Source of the DNA: Halomonas sp. UBA3074
Lineage (GTDB): Bacteria; Pseudomonadota; Gammaproteobacteria; Pseudomonadales; Halomonadaceae
Assembly (NCBI RefSeq): GCF_002366715.1
Contig: NZ_DFBS01000045.1
Span: 186,001-250,000, forward strand
Direction: 5' to 3'
DNA length: 64,000 bases
Part shown: piece by piece, positions 43,568 through 51,797 of the stretch
How the letters are laid out: the number at the start of each line of letters is the position of its first letter
Numbering within the stretch: position 1 is the stretch's first letter
Notes under the pieces: generated by a model
Told to the model about the DNA's origin: nothing
The model's input: only the letters and a program-made list of their open reading frames with translations
The model's database searches: none
Position numbers and translations under genes: made by a program

Positions 43568-43954
43568 AGGGTCATGCCGCTATCGTTAAAATGATATGCA
43601 TCAATTTGGCGCATCATGACGCAGGCCAACGCTCCCCATGCAGCAAACGGCGTCGGTATCAGATACCCAGCCGCGGTGTCGACACGGGTGTGACCTATCT
43701 TGGTGCTTACCCGCGACTTATTTTGATGAGCTCGCTGGTGCCGCCATTACCGAAAAGCCAGTGGCACGGGCAGAAGGCCGCCAATCAAGGAAGGTAACAT
43801 TGACGGATAAAATGTCAATGATATTGATTCGTATTTATTGTCTTGGTGGAGTCAAGCGGATAGTCAGGTGGGTTAACCCGTCGACAAAGATCGGCGTTAG
43901 CGCCTTGACGCTATTGCCGATCCTCATCAACGAAATCACTGAGCCGTAGAGCGG
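43568..43954 (+). other. 387-base gap with an inverted repeat and Fur-like sequence
   Basis: An open frame at 43638-43949 has no recognisable protein character and is not called. The region has a perfect 7-bp inverted repeat, CATTGAC and GTCAATG with a nine-base spacer (43798-43820). A Fur-like stretch (43814-43832) agrees with the consensus at 12 of 19 positions. It could be an operator belonging to a lost gene, since no gene starts downstream on the plus strand. Confidence 0.4.
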
Positions 43955-44302
43955 TTATTCGTTAGGACGGTGGTCCTTTTGAGCGTCGTCACTGTCGGGC
44001 TCTGGGGTAGGCATCGGCGGTACTTCTGCTTCCATAGGGGTGGCGGTTGAGGCAGCGGAAGCCTCAACGGTGGCTTCTAGGTTCGCCACTTGGCGTTCAA
44101 GGGCCTCTACCCGTGAACGTGTGCGCTGAAGTACGTCCATCAAAATATCGAAATCTTCTCTGGAAACGAGTTCTAGGCGATCAAAGGCGCCACGCACGAC
44201 TTGCTGTACGCCTTTTTGGATATCTTCCGGTGCCTGAGAGGCGTTCTGTAAACGGTCGCCAATTTGCTGGGCCAGTCGGCTGATGCGGTCTTGAGGCGCC
44301 AT
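43955..44302 (-). CDS. ubiK: UbiK-type ubiquinone biosynthesis accessory factor
   Basis: 115 residues from the ATG at 44302, nine bases after AAGGAG; an upstream in-frame start adds seven unlikely residues. RISRLAQQIGDRLQNAS, then VSREDFDILMDVLQRTRSRVEALERQVANLE form the amphipathic helix and coiled coil of the UbiK (YqiC, BMFP) family, which binds UbiJ and lipids for aerobic ubiquinone synthesis. The Pro/Glu-rich acidic tail is variable in the family. It is divergent from the nitrogen-control genes. Confidence 0.88.
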   Translation of the reverse strand: MAPQDRISRLAQQIGDRLQNASQAPEDIQKGVQQVVRGAFDRLELVSREDFDILMDVLQRTRSRVEALERQVANLEATVEASAASTATPMEAEVPPMPTPEPDSDDAQKDHRPNE

Positions 44303-44451
44303 AGCTGCTCTCTCCTTAATCACGTATTAAATGAATCTATAAAAACGGCATACCGGTAAGGATACGCAACAGTTGGCGAATTCGCATGCGCCGAATGGAT
44401 TTACTGCTTAGCGAGCGGTTTGCATCGAAATAGAGCGGGCAACATTTGCTT

Positions 44452-44470
44452 ACGCTCTTTTTTGGTGCAA
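44452..44470 (+). promoter_or_regulatory. Candidate NtrC binding site upstream of glnK
   Basis: GC followed by 11 bases and GC (ACGCTCTTTTTTGGTGCA), with the right half matching the NtrC half-site TTGGTGCA. It lies about 100 bases upstream of the sigma-54-type promoter, the usual enhancer distance. The left half is weak. Confidence 0.45.
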
Positions 44471-44565
44471 TAGCCGTGATGACTGAACAAATCGAACGGG
44501 ATTCAGCGCACTGGTGAACTTTATTTACTGCCTAATCGACTGACTTTTAAGATAAAAAAGCCAGC

Positions 44566-44581
44566 TGGCACAGTATGCGCA
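44566..44581 (+). promoter_or_regulatory. Sigma-54-type promoter for glnK-amtB
   Basis: TGGCACAGTATGCGCA has a perfect -24 element (TGGCAC) and GG-N10-GC spacing; the -12 element is GCGCA rather than TTGCA. The expected start is about 65 bases before the glnK ATG. Nitrogen-limitation control by NtrC fits the genes. The rest of 44303-44658 holds only the divergent ubiK leader. Confidence 0.65.
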
Positions 44582-44658
44582 TTATCGGTTCAGGTGCTTA
44601 TTCTGGCGGCAGTGCCGCTACCAATCTAGCAGGACTTATCCAGCAGGGGAGATCCGGG

Positions 44659-44997
44659 ATGAAACTCATCACCGCTATCATCAAGCCATTCAAGCTCGAC
44701 GACGTTCGTGAGGCACTTGCCGACAACGGCGTTCAGGGCATTACGGTTACCGAAGTGAAAGGCTTTGGCCGTCAGAAAGGACATACCGAGCTTTACCGTG
44801 GCGCCGAATACGTCGTCGACTTCCTGCCCAAGGTAAAAGTGGAAGTGGCCGTCGACGATGCGCGTTTAGAAAGCGTGCTGGATGCCATCTGTAGCGCAGC
44901 CAACAGCGGCAAAATTGGTGACGGCAAGGTGTTTGTGACGCCACTGGAAGACGTGATCCGTATCCGAACCGGTGAGCGCGGTGCCGACGCCGTATAA
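44659..44997 (+). CDS. glnK: PII nitrogen regulatory protein, GlnK type
   Basis: 112 residues from the ATG at 44659, the family start (MKLITAIIKPFKLDD); the frame open upstream is not part of the protein. The T-loop contains Tyr51 (ELYRGAEYVVDF), the uridylylation site, and the B and C loops (GKIGDGKVFV, IRIRTGE) are intact. PII proteins sense ATP/ADP, 2-oxoglutarate and glutamine state and plug the ammonium channel. It is 73 bases before amtB, in the usual glnK-amtB order. Confidence 0.95.
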   Translation: MKLITAIIKPFKLDDVREALADNGVQGITVTEVKGFGRQKGHTELYRGAEYVVDFLPKVKVEVAVDDARLESVLDAICSAANSGKIGDGKVFVTPLEDVIRIRTGERGADAV

Positions 44998-45070
44998 CGG
45001 ACGCCACGCGAACAGGGCTGCAGAGCCGTCTTTTGCGTATAACTTCTCATAGAATAACGGGGAACCCCTC

Positions 45071-46318
45071 ATGAATGAGTTAGCTGATTTGAGCTACGCG
45101 CTCGATACGTTCTACTTTTTAATTTGCGGTGTGCTGGTGATGTGGATGGCCGCTGGCTTCTCCATGTTAGAAGCGGGTCTGGTACGCTCCAAAAACACCG
45201 CTGAGATCCTGACCAAAAATATCGCGCTATTTGCGATTGCCTGCACCATGTACCTGCTGGTGGGCTACTACATCATGTATTCCAGCAGCGCGGGCGGCTT
45301 CCTGCCTAACCTAGGCTTCCTGATTGGCGCTGAAAACAGCGTTGATGCGGTGACCGCAGGCGGCGATGACGCCCCTTACTACTCCATGCGTTCTGACTTC
45401 TTCTTTCAGGTCGTGTTCGTGGCTACCGCGATGTCGATTGTGTCCGGTGCCGTGGCCGAGCGTATGAAGCTGTGGGCCTTCCTGGCCTTTGCGGTGGTGA
45501 TGACCGCGTTTATCTATCCGGTGTCTGGCTACTGGACCTGGGGCGGCGGCTGGTTGTCTGAAGTCGGTTACTCTGACTACGCGGGTTCAGGCATTGTGCA
45601 CCTTGCCGGTGCAGCTGCAGCACTCGCTGGTGTCATCGTGCTAGGCCCACGTAAAGGCAAATACGGTAAAGATGGTTCTATCCACGCGATTCCCGGCGCC
45701 AACATGCCGCTGGCAACGCTGGGTACCTTCATCCTGTGGATGGGTTGGTTCGGCTTCAACGGTGGTTCCGAGCTTAAGCTGGCGGCGGTCGATTCTGCTA
45801 ACAACGTGGCGCAAGTGTTTGTAAATACCAACGCGGCGGCCGCAGGTGGTGTGATTGCAGCGTTGATCCTGGCCAAACTGTGGTTCCGCAAAGCCGACCT
45901 GACCATGGCATTGAACGGTGCGTTGGCGGGCTTGGTCGCGATTACCGCTGATCCGCTCTCTCCGACCGCACTAGGCGCCACGATTATTGGTGCAGTGGGC
46001 GGCATCATCGTTGTCGCTGCCATCGTCACCCTCGATAAAGTGAAACTGGATGATCCGGTGGGTGCGATTTCGGTACACGGTGTTGTCGGTATCTGGGGCG
46101 TGTTGGCCGTGCCGTTGACTAACGATGGCGCGTCATTCGGCGCGCAGATCATCGGTATCGCCGGTATCTTCGGCTGGGTGTTCCTGGCAAGCCTGGTCGT
46201 GTGGTTGATCCTGAAAGCCATCATGGGTATCCGGGTCAGCGAAGAAGAAGAGTATGAAGGCGTTGATATCGCTGAATGTGGTCTCGAAGCTTACCCCGAA
46301 TTTGGTATTAAGAAATAA
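45071..46318 (+). CDS. amtB: Ammonium transporter AmtB
   Basis: 415 residues with eleven membrane segments expected. Family signatures include MWMAAGFSMLEAGLVRSKNT, YWTWGGGWL, GIVHLAGAAAALAGV and SVHGVVGIWGVLAVPL, with the twin His residues of the conduction path in the last two. The C-terminal tail (EEEEYEGVDIAECGLEAYPEFG) is the region that binds GlnK. It should take up ammonium at low concentration and be blocked by the neighbouring PII protein. A strong terminator follows. Confidence 0.96.
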   Translation: MNELADLSYALDTFYFLICGVLVMWMAAGFSMLEAGLVRSKNTAEILTKNIALFAIACTMYLLVGYYIMYSSSAGGFLPNLGFLIGAENSVDAVTAGGDDAPYYSMRSDFFFQVVFVATAMSIVSGAVAERMKLWAFLAFAVVMTAFIYPVSGYWTWGGGWLSEVGYSDYAGSGIVHLAGAAAALAGVIVLGPRKGKYGKDGSIHAIPGANMPLATLGTFILWMGWFGFNGGSELKLAAVDSANNVAQVFVNTNAAAAGGVIAALILAKLWFRKADLTMALNGALAGLVAITADPLSPTALGATIIGAVGGIIVVAAIVTLDKVKLDDPVGAISVHGVVGIWGVLAVPLTNDGASFGAQIIGIAGIFGWVFLASLVVWLILKAIMGIRVSEEEEYEGVDIAECGLEAYPEFGIKK

Positions 46319-46355
46319 GGTAATGCCTACCCATTGAGCTGGTGTGCTCCTTATA

Positions 46356-46383
46356 GCCTCCCCTAAAGTGGGAGGCTTTTTTA
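46356..46383 (+). terminator. Rho-independent terminator after amtB
   Basis: GCCTCCC pairs with GGGAGGC around a seven-base loop and is followed by a run of T residues. It separates amtB from the second PII gene, so the latter probably has its own promoter. Confidence 0.88.
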
Positions 46384-46489
46384 TTCTCTGTCGATAGCGG
46401 TGTATGCTGGTGAGTAGAGGTTATTGGTTGCGATACTTGCAGCCCTTCAACTCAACCCCATCACGGCCACCCAGTTAGAGGATATGGTA

Positions 46490-46828
46490 ATGAAATTGAT
46501 CACAGCTATTATCAAGCCGTTCAAGCTTGACGATGTGCGCGAGTCGCTCTCCGACATCGGTGTACAGGGTATTACGGTGACGGAAGTGAAAGGCTTTGGG
46601 CGCCAGAAAGGGCATACCGAGCTTTATCGTGGCGCTGAGTATGTGGTGGACTTTCTACCCAAGGTGAAGCTGGAAGTCGCTGTGGACGACGACATGGCCG
46701 AACAGGTGATCGATGCGATCACCCAGGTCGCGAATACCGGGAAAATCGGCGACGGCAAAATCTTTGTGATGCCGTTAGAGCAGGTGATCCGTATTCGTAC
46801 CGGCGAAACGGGCAAAGACGCTGTTTAA
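46490..46828 (+). CDS. Second PII nitrogen regulatory protein
   Basis: 112 residues from the ATG at 46490; another ATG at 46484 would add two residues. It is closely similar to the glnK product: the T-loop is the same, including Tyr51, and differences are mostly near residues 19-24 and 68-90 (DDDMAEQVIDAITQVANTG). It could be glnB or a duplicated glnK. A terminator precedes and another follows it, so it is an independent unit. The close similarity and position suggest a tandem duplication around amtB. Confidence 0.93.
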   Translation: MKLITAIIKPFKLDDVRESLSDIGVQGITVTEVKGFGRQKGHTELYRGAEYVVDFLPKVKLEVAVDDDMAEQVIDAITQVANTGKIGDGKIFVMPLEQVIRIRTGETGKDAV

Positions 46829-46843
46829 ATAGCATCAGAATAC

Positions 46844-46894
46844 AAAACCCCCGCTAGCCGGTTTATATCCTCAAACCGATTAGCGGGGGTTTTT
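46844..46894. terminator. Long hairpin terminator between the PII gene and fpr
   Basis: AACCCCCGCTA pairs with TAGCGGGGGTT around a roughly 25-base loop, with T-runs on the plus side and A-runs on the other. Placed between convergent genes, it probably works in both directions. Confidence 0.85.
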
Positions 46895-46911
46895 AATGAC
46901 GAGCGATTAAC

Positions 46912-47688
46912 TTATTTTTCGACGAAAGCGCGTTCAATCACGTAGTCGCCCGGCTCACCCATGCGCGGCGAAATGTTGAGTCCCAGCTCATCAAGCAGTG
47001 CGCTAGTGTCGTCCAGCATGGCGGGACTACCGCAGATCATGGCACGATCCTGGCGCGGGTCGATGGGCGGCAATCCGGTGTCTTCAAACAGTTTACCCGT
47101 GCGGATATGGTCGGTCAGGCGGCCCATGGTGTGAAACTCTTCACGGGTCACGGTGGGGTAGTAGACCAGCTTTTCAGCGATATCTTCCCCCAAGTACTCG
47201 TGCGCAGGCAGCTCTTTGGTGATGAAGTCGGCGTAAGCCAGTTCAGAGACTTCACGAACACCGTGTACCAGCACGATTTTCTCGTAGCGCTCGTAAACGT
47301 CGGGGTCTTGGATCAAGCTCATGAACGGCGCCAAGCCAGTGCCCGTTGAGAGCATGTAAAGGTTACGACCAGGCAGTAGATCATCGGTGACCAGCGTGCC
47401 GGTTGGTTTGCGGCTGACCATGATCTGATCGCCCACTTTCAAGTGCTGTAGGCGTGAGGTCAGCGGGCCGTCGGGCACTTTAATGCTGAAGAACTCAAGG
47501 TGGTCTTCGTAGTTAGGGCTGGCAATCGAGTAAGCGCGCATCAATGGTTTGCCATTCACTTCCAGGCCGATCATCACGAACTGACCGGTTTTGAAGCGCA
47601 GGCTACGATCGCGGGTGGTGCGAAAGCTAAACAGGGTGTCGTTCCAGTGATGAACACTAAGCACTTCTTCCAGAGCAAACTTACTCAT
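46912..47688 (-). CDS. fpr: Ferredoxin-NADP reductase
   Basis: 258 residues, standard for subclass II bacterial FPR. RAYSIASPNYEDHLEFFSIKV is the FAD-binding motif, GTLVTDDLLPGRNLYMLSTGTGLAPFMSL the NADP phosphate side, MICGSPAMLDDT the nicotinamide side, and the short C-terminal VEK tail replaces the plastid-type Tyr. It transfers electrons between NADPH and ferredoxin or flavodoxin and is commonly part of the oxidative-stress response. A LysR gene is divergent from it, as in the pseudomonad fprA-finR pair. Confidence 0.93.
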   Translation of the reverse strand: MSKFALEEVLSVHHWNDTLFSFRTTRDRSLRFKTGQFVMIGLEVNGKPLMRAYSIASPNYEDHLEFFSIKVPDGPLTSRLQHLKVGDQIMVSRKPTGTLVTDDLLPGRNLYMLSTGTGLAPFMSLIQDPDVYERYEKIVLVHGVREVSELAYADFITKELPAHEYLGEDIAEKLVYYPTVTREEFHTMGRLTDHIRTGKLFEDTGLPPIDPRQDRAMICGSPAMLDDTSALLDELGLNISPRMGEPGDYVIERAFVEK

Positions 47689-47826
47689 GCCGCTTCTCCC
47701 TTAGCCGATGCGGACGCGCTACTGCATCGGGCATATTCTTAAAAAGAATAAAAATGATTAAATAAGTTGCCAGCAAGTCTAAGCAAAGGGTGGTATATCT
47801 GTTAAGTGAATTATATTGATATCGGT

Positions 47827-47843
47827 TATCTGAAAAATAGATA
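47827..47843. promoter_or_regulatory. Inverted repeat, likely LysR-type operator
   Basis: TATCT-N7-AGATA in the 179-base space between fpr and the LysR gene contains the T-N11-A pattern of LysR-type binding sites. It lies 24 bases before the LysR start, a position suited to autorepression and divergent activation. Confidence 0.55.
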
Positions 47844-47867
47844 TAGATCAAATAAAGGTCAGACGTT

Positions 47868-48794
47868 ATGCACTACACCCTGCGGCAGTTGGAAGTCTTT
47901 GTGGCGGTTGCCCAGCATGAGAGCGTCTCCCATGCGGCGCGGGCGCTGGCCATGTCCCAATCAGCGACCAGCACGGCGCTGGCGGAGCTTGAACGCCAGT
48001 TCGATTGCCAGCTGTTGGACCGCATCGGCAAACGCTTAAAGCTCAATGCATTGGGGTTTCAGCTGTTGCCCAAAGCGGTGGCGCTGCTTGATCGCGGTGA
48101 AGAGATCGAAGAGCTTCTACGCGGCCAGAAAGGGGTTGGCTCGCTCGATGTGGGCGCCACGCTGACCATTGGTAACTACCTCGCCACGCTACTCATCAGC
48201 GACTTCATGCAGCGCCACCCCGGCAGTCGGGTGCGCTTAGCGGTGCGCAATACCCGCCATATCATCGAAGGCGTGCGCCAACACTCGCTGGATTTAGGGC
48301 TGATCGAAGGGCAGTGCGACGATGAGATGATCATCAGTCAGCCTTGGGTCGAAGATGAGCTGTGCGTATTCTGCTCACCGCGGCATCCGCTGGCCGGCCG
48401 CGAGCATCTCGAGTTGGAGCAACTGCTGCGTGAGGATTGGATTATGCGGGAAGAGGGCTCGGGCACACGGATGACGCTGGAGCATGCCGCACGCCACCGG
48501 CGCAGCCGGTTCAATACGCTGCTGGAGCTTGAACACACCGAGGGCATTAAGCGGGCGGTTGAGTCGGGGTTGGGGATTGGCTGTGTGTCGCGCCTCGCCC
48601 TGCGTGATGCTTTCCGGCGCGGCAGCTTGGTGCCGCTACCCACGCCGGAATTGGATTTAAAGCGCCAGTTCACCTTTATCTGGCACCGCCACAAGTACCT
48701 CACCACCGGCGTACGCGAGTTCCTGCGGCTATGCCGTGAAATGACTGCTGGCGCCAAACGCAGCGATGATATTGCGCTACCGCCTATTCCTTAA
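47868..48794 (+). CDS. LysR-family transcriptional regulator, divergent from fpr
   Basis: 308 residues. The N-terminal helix-turn-helix (LRQLEVFVAVAQHESVSHAARALAMSQSATSTALAELERQ) is followed by a linker helix and a two-lobed effector domain (VGATLTIGNYLATLLISDFM, LDLGLIEGQ). It is divergent from fpr and probably regulates it, by analogy with FinR of pseudomonads, where the LysR protein activates fprA under superoxide or nitrosative stress. The effector is not predictable. Related CysB-type regulators are an alternative family placement. Confidence 0.88.
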   Translation: MHYTLRQLEVFVAVAQHESVSHAARALAMSQSATSTALAELERQFDCQLLDRIGKRLKLNALGFQLLPKAVALLDRGEEIEELLRGQKGVGSLDVGATLTIGNYLATLLISDFMQRHPGSRVRLAVRNTRHIIEGVRQHSLDLGLIEGQCDDEMIISQPWVEDELCVFCSPRHPLAGREHLELEQLLREDWIMREEGSGTRMTLEHAARHRRSRFNTLLELEHTEGIKRAVESGLGIGCVSRLALRDAFRRGSLVPLPTPELDLKRQFTFIWHRHKYLTTGVREFLRLCREMTAGAKRSDDIALPPIP

Positions 48795-48821
48795 CGAATC
48801 GGTGAGGCAGCATGATTACTA

Positions 48822-49250
48822 TTACCGTAAGTCGCTCACAGCTGTTTGAATATCGGCCATTGACGCTTTACTTAGGTCTTTCGAAAGGGAGTGAATGACG
48901 AGTTTCTGCGTTGGGCCATCAAGCTTATCGCGTAGCAGGCCCAAAAACTTGGGTGGCGCGACCATGATGAGCTTCTCCATACTGTTATCTACACGAGCAC
49001 TGTAAAGCCGCTGGGCGACCTCTTTCGCAAACAGTTCGTTTTCGTGCTTGGTGGCAGTTCCCTCTTCACCCGCCGAGCGCGCGGTACTGGACATCGACTC
49101 GTGCACATCGCCTCGACCGTCGGTGACCAAGTCACCTTCGTGTAGACGTCCTTCAGCGTGAACCAGGCTTTCCTTTTCGGCAAGCTTAAGCGAATCACGG
49201 GTAAAAATACGTGCGCGAGCGGCGTCGGCTACCACGATATAAGTTGTCAT
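48822..49250 (-). CDS. Host-attachment-protein family (eRF1-domain-like)
   Basis: 142 residues from the ATG at 49250 (AAGGAG ten bases before). YIVVADAARARIFTRD at the start and the VAPPKFLGLLRDKLD segment are those of the family named after an Agrobacterium host-attachment protein, related to archaeal-bacterial release-factor 1 domains. A charged low-complexity middle (HESMSSTARSAGEEGTATKHENE) is also typical. The function in free-living bacteria is not established; a stress-related or ribosome-associated role is suggested by the fold. Single gene, opposite to the LysR gene. Confidence 0.85.
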   Translation of the reverse strand: MTTYIVVADAARARIFTRDSLKLAEKESLVHAEGRLHEGDLVTDGRGDVHESMSSTARSAGEEGTATKHENELFAKEVAQRLYSARVDNSMEKLIMVAPPKFLGLLRDKLDGPTQKLVIHSLSKDLSKASMADIQTAVSDLR

Positions 49251-49342
49251 CGCTGTGCATACTCCTTGTCGTTGATGATGCTTTAAACATGGCAAGCGTT
49301 TGGCGCTAGGTCAAACACTGGCCATGGCTTAAACAGTGACAC

Positions 49343-50152
49343 CTACAGCACTTTACTGCGCAGGAGACTGGTAATGGCTTCGCCAATGAGCACCAGCACA
49401 ATGATGGCCATCAAGATGGTTGCCACGGTGGGCCAGGCAAAAGTATCGATCGCTCCTTGCAGGATGACACCAATACCACCCGCACCCACTAAGCCAAGCA
49501 CTGTCGATTCGCGAATATTGATGTCCCAACGCAGAATCACGATGGCAAAAAAAGCGGGCATGACCTGCGGTACGATCGCGTAGGCGACCACTTTGGCTTT
49601 GGAAGCCCCAGTGGCTTCCATGGCTTCTACCGGACGCCGGTCGATCTCTTCGATGGCCTCGCCCATCAATTTGCCGATAAAGCCAATGGAGCGAAACACG
49701 ATGGCGAGGATCCCGGCTAGCACACCAGGGCCAAAAATAGCCACGAACAGCAGCGCCCAGATAATCGTGTTCACCGAACGGCTGGAGACCAGAATAAAGC
49801 GCCCCAGCCATAAACAAGCGCGGTTCGGCGTGGTGTTCTGGGCGGCAATGTAGGCTACCGGTAAGGCCAAAAAGATCGTTAAGAAGGTGGCCAGGGTGGC
49901 AATATGCACCGTCTCGATCAGTGCCGCGATAATGCCGTTCAAACCTTCGGCACTGGGCGGCCACATGCGGCCCCCTAGTGCAGAAATTTGATTGGGTGCA
50001 TCCCACACCCACGGCCAGAAAATATCAATATCGCGCACCGCCCAGACCACCACCATCAAGGTGGCGAAGAGAACGGCATAGCGGATAAGGCGCTGCTTGC
50101 GGTCGTAGCGTTGCCAAACACGGTCGGCAAGCTGCTGTGCGTGATCTACCAT
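49343..50152 (-). CDS. phnE: Phosphonate-type ABC transporter permease (second PhnE)
   Basis: 269 residues, about six membrane segments. ETVHIATLATFLTIFLALPVAYIAAQNTTP and the EAA loop (EAIEEIDRRPVEAMEATGASKAKVVAYAIVPQVMPAF) identify a PhnE permease. ESTVLGLVGAGGIGVIL is the conserved final segment. It pairs with the other PhnE gene, whose 3' end it overlaps, to form a heterodimeric channel for phosphonate, phosphite or phosphate esters. Last gene of a phnD-phnC-phnE-phnE operon. Confidence 0.92.
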   Translation of the reverse strand: MVDHAQQLADRVWQRYDRKQRLIRYAVLFATLMVVVWAVRDIDIFWPWVWDAPNQISALGGRMWPPSAEGLNGIIAALIETVHIATLATFLTIFLALPVAYIAAQNTTPNRACLWLGRFILVSSRSVNTIIWALLFVAIFGPGVLAGILAIVFRSIGFIGKLMGEAIEEIDRRPVEAMEATGASKAKVVAYAIVPQVMPAFFAIVILRWDINIRESTVLGLVGAGGIGVILQGAIDTFAWPTVATILMAIIVLVLIGEAITSLLRSKVL

Positions 50153-50958
50153 ATTTTTTTCCTTACCCAGCCGCTGACCCCTTCGCTGAGCAAAATGACC
50201 GCGATGATGATAAGCAGAATCGCAAAGGCGAAGTCGTAATCGTAGCGACCAAAGGCGTTCATTAGCGTGCCGCCAATGCCGCCCGCGCCGACGATACCCA
50301 CTACGGCCGAGGCGCGTAGGTTGCTATCTAACTGGTACATGGACAGGCCGACCTGGCGGGGCAGAATCTGCGGGAATACCGCATAAAACAGAATCGCCAC
50401 ATAGCCCGCTCCCGCGGCTTTCATCGCCTCTACTTGTCCCCAATTAATCTCCTCGATCTCTTCGGCCAGCAGTTTGCCGACAAAACCAATCGAATAGAGC
50501 GTGAGGGTAAGAATACCCGCCAGTGGACCAAAGCCGACGGCGGCAACGAACAGAATGGCCACGATGACCGGATGGAAGCTACGCGAGACGATAATCACTG
50601 CCCGACCAATGACATAGATCGGCATTGGGGCGATATTGCGCGCCGCCATCACGGCAAAAGGGATCGACAAGAAAACGCCCAGCAGCGTGGCCAGGATAGC
50701 GATTTGAAAGCTCTCCTTAAAACCCGTTAGTAGGAGCTCGTAGCGCTCTAAGTTAGGCGGAAAGCCACCGCTAAAAATACGCGCGGCGCGGGGCACGCCT
50801 TCAGAGATACGCGCCCAGTTAAACGGCAGCGAGCCAAACGCCCACACCAAATAGATCACGGCGATGATGATCAGCCCGTAGCGTAGCAGCGGATTAGCGA
50901 TAAACGGCGGCTTTTTCCAGGTGCGGGGCGCTGTTGAAGGGGCGTCAGGCGGAGTCAT
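50146..50958 (-). CDS. phnE: Phosphonate-type ABC transporter permease (first PhnE)
   Basis: 270 residues from the ATG at 50958 (GGAGGAG seven bases before); an upstream frame start at 50994 adds residues with no family match. ESFQIAILATLLGVFLSIPFAVMAARNIAP and the EAA loop (EEIEEINWGQVEAMKAAGAGYVAILFYAVFPQILPRQV) mark the permease. It overlaps phnC by 14 bases and the second permease by seven. Two distinct permeases indicate a heteromeric transporter. Confidence 0.92.
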   Translation of the reverse strand: MTPPDAPSTAPRTWKKPPFIANPLLRYGLIIIAVIYLVWAFGSLPFNWARISEGVPRAARIFSGGFPPNLERYELLLTGFKESFQIAILATLLGVFLSIPFAVMAARNIAPMPIYVIGRAVIIVSRSFHPVIVAILFVAAVGFGPLAGILTLTLYSIGFVGKLLAEEIEEINWGQVEAMKAAGAGYVAILFYAVFPQILPRQVGLSMYQLDSNLRASAVVGIVGAGGIGGTLMNAFGRYDYDFAFAILLIIIAVILLSEGVSGWVRKKIW

Positions 50959-51742
50959 GGGAGCGCTCCTCCACCGGCGTATCGGTAATCGCATCGTCCG
51001 GCGCTTCTATGCCGCCGTAGATCGCGTCTAACGCGTCTTTATTGAAGTCGGCAGGCAGACCATCAAAAATCATCTTGCCGTGACGAAGGCCGACAATGCG
51101 TTCGGTATAGGTTTTGGCCTGCGCCACGTTGTGGATATTGATAAGCACCGGCAGCGACAGCTCGCTGGCTAGGCTCTGTAGCAGTATCATGATCTGCTCG
51201 GAGGTGCGCGGATCGAGAGAGGCCGTTGGTTCGTCCGCCAGCAGGACTTCAGGTTCCTGCATTAGCGCACGCACCACGCCGACTCGCTGGCGCTCGCCAC
51301 CGGAAAGCTCATCCGCGCGCTTGTTCGCGTAATGCGCGATGCCCACGCGCTCCATCAGCACAAACGCACGCTCAATATCCGCTTGCGGGTAGCGGCGCGA
51401 AATTGCCTGGTAGAGATTGACGTAGCCCAGGCGCCCGGCCAGCACGTTTTCCATGACGGTCAAGCGATCGAGCAGATTAAAGCCCTGAAACACCATGCCG
51501 ATTTTGCGGCGCGCACGGCGCAGGTCAGCGCCTTTCAGGTTTACCAGCTCATTGCCGTTGAGCTTGATCGAGCCCGAGGTCGGTTCGACCAAGCGATTAA
51601 TACATCGCAGCATGGTGCTTTTACCCGCACCCGAGGCGCCTACGATAGAAACAACGCTGTTTCCCTCTACCTTGAGGTCAAGCCCTTTCAGCACGGCTTC
51701 ATCGTGGCCATAACGTTTGACCAGATTGGTAATTTCCAGCAT
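50945..51742 (-). CDS. phnC: Phosphonate-type ABC transporter ATP-binding protein
   Basis: 265 residues from the ATG at 51742, the start that fits the family (MLEITNLVKRYG). Walker A is VGASGAGKST, the signature ELSGGERQRVGVVRALMQEPEVLLADEP includes Walker B, and LPVLINIHNVAQAKTYTERI carries the switch His. It energises import of phosphonate, phosphite or phosphate esters. A hairpin separates it from phnD upstream, which probably lowers its expression relative to the binding protein. Confidence 0.94.
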   Translation of the reverse strand: MLEITNLVKRYGHDEAVLKGLDLKVEGNSVVSIVGASGAGKSTMLRCINRLVEPTSGSIKLNGNELVNLKGADLRRARRKIGMVFQGFNLLDRLTVMENVLAGRLGYVNLYQAISRRYPQADIERAFVLMERVGIAHYANKRADELSGGERQRVGVVRALMQEPEVLLADEPTASLDPRTSEQIMILLQSLASELSLPVLINIHNVAQAKTYTERIVGLRHGKMIFDGLPADFNKDALDAIYGGIEAPDDAITDTPVEERSHDSA

Positions 51743-51770
51743 GTGTCCGCTTCCATCGTGAGAAAATAAC

Positions 51771-51791
51771 CGCACCGCCGTCGGCGGTGCG
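51771..51791 (-). other. Perfect GC-rich hairpin between phnD and phnC
   Basis: CGCACCGCCG and CGGCGGTGCG are perfect inverse copies with one base between. There is no T-run, so it is more likely a messenger-stabilising or partial-attenuation hairpin that raises binding-protein levels over the membrane genes. Confidence 0.6.
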
Positions 51792-51797
51792 CTACGT

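Noticed and set aside
43638..43949. A 103-residue open frame in the gap after the AraC gene
   Set aside because: No recognisable domain, no convincing ribosome site, and it overlaps an inverted repeat with Fur-like sequence.
49353..50012. A 219-residue minus-strand frame inside the second PhnE gene
   Set aside because: It is an alternative frame of a clear permease gene; its composition is that of a shadow frame.
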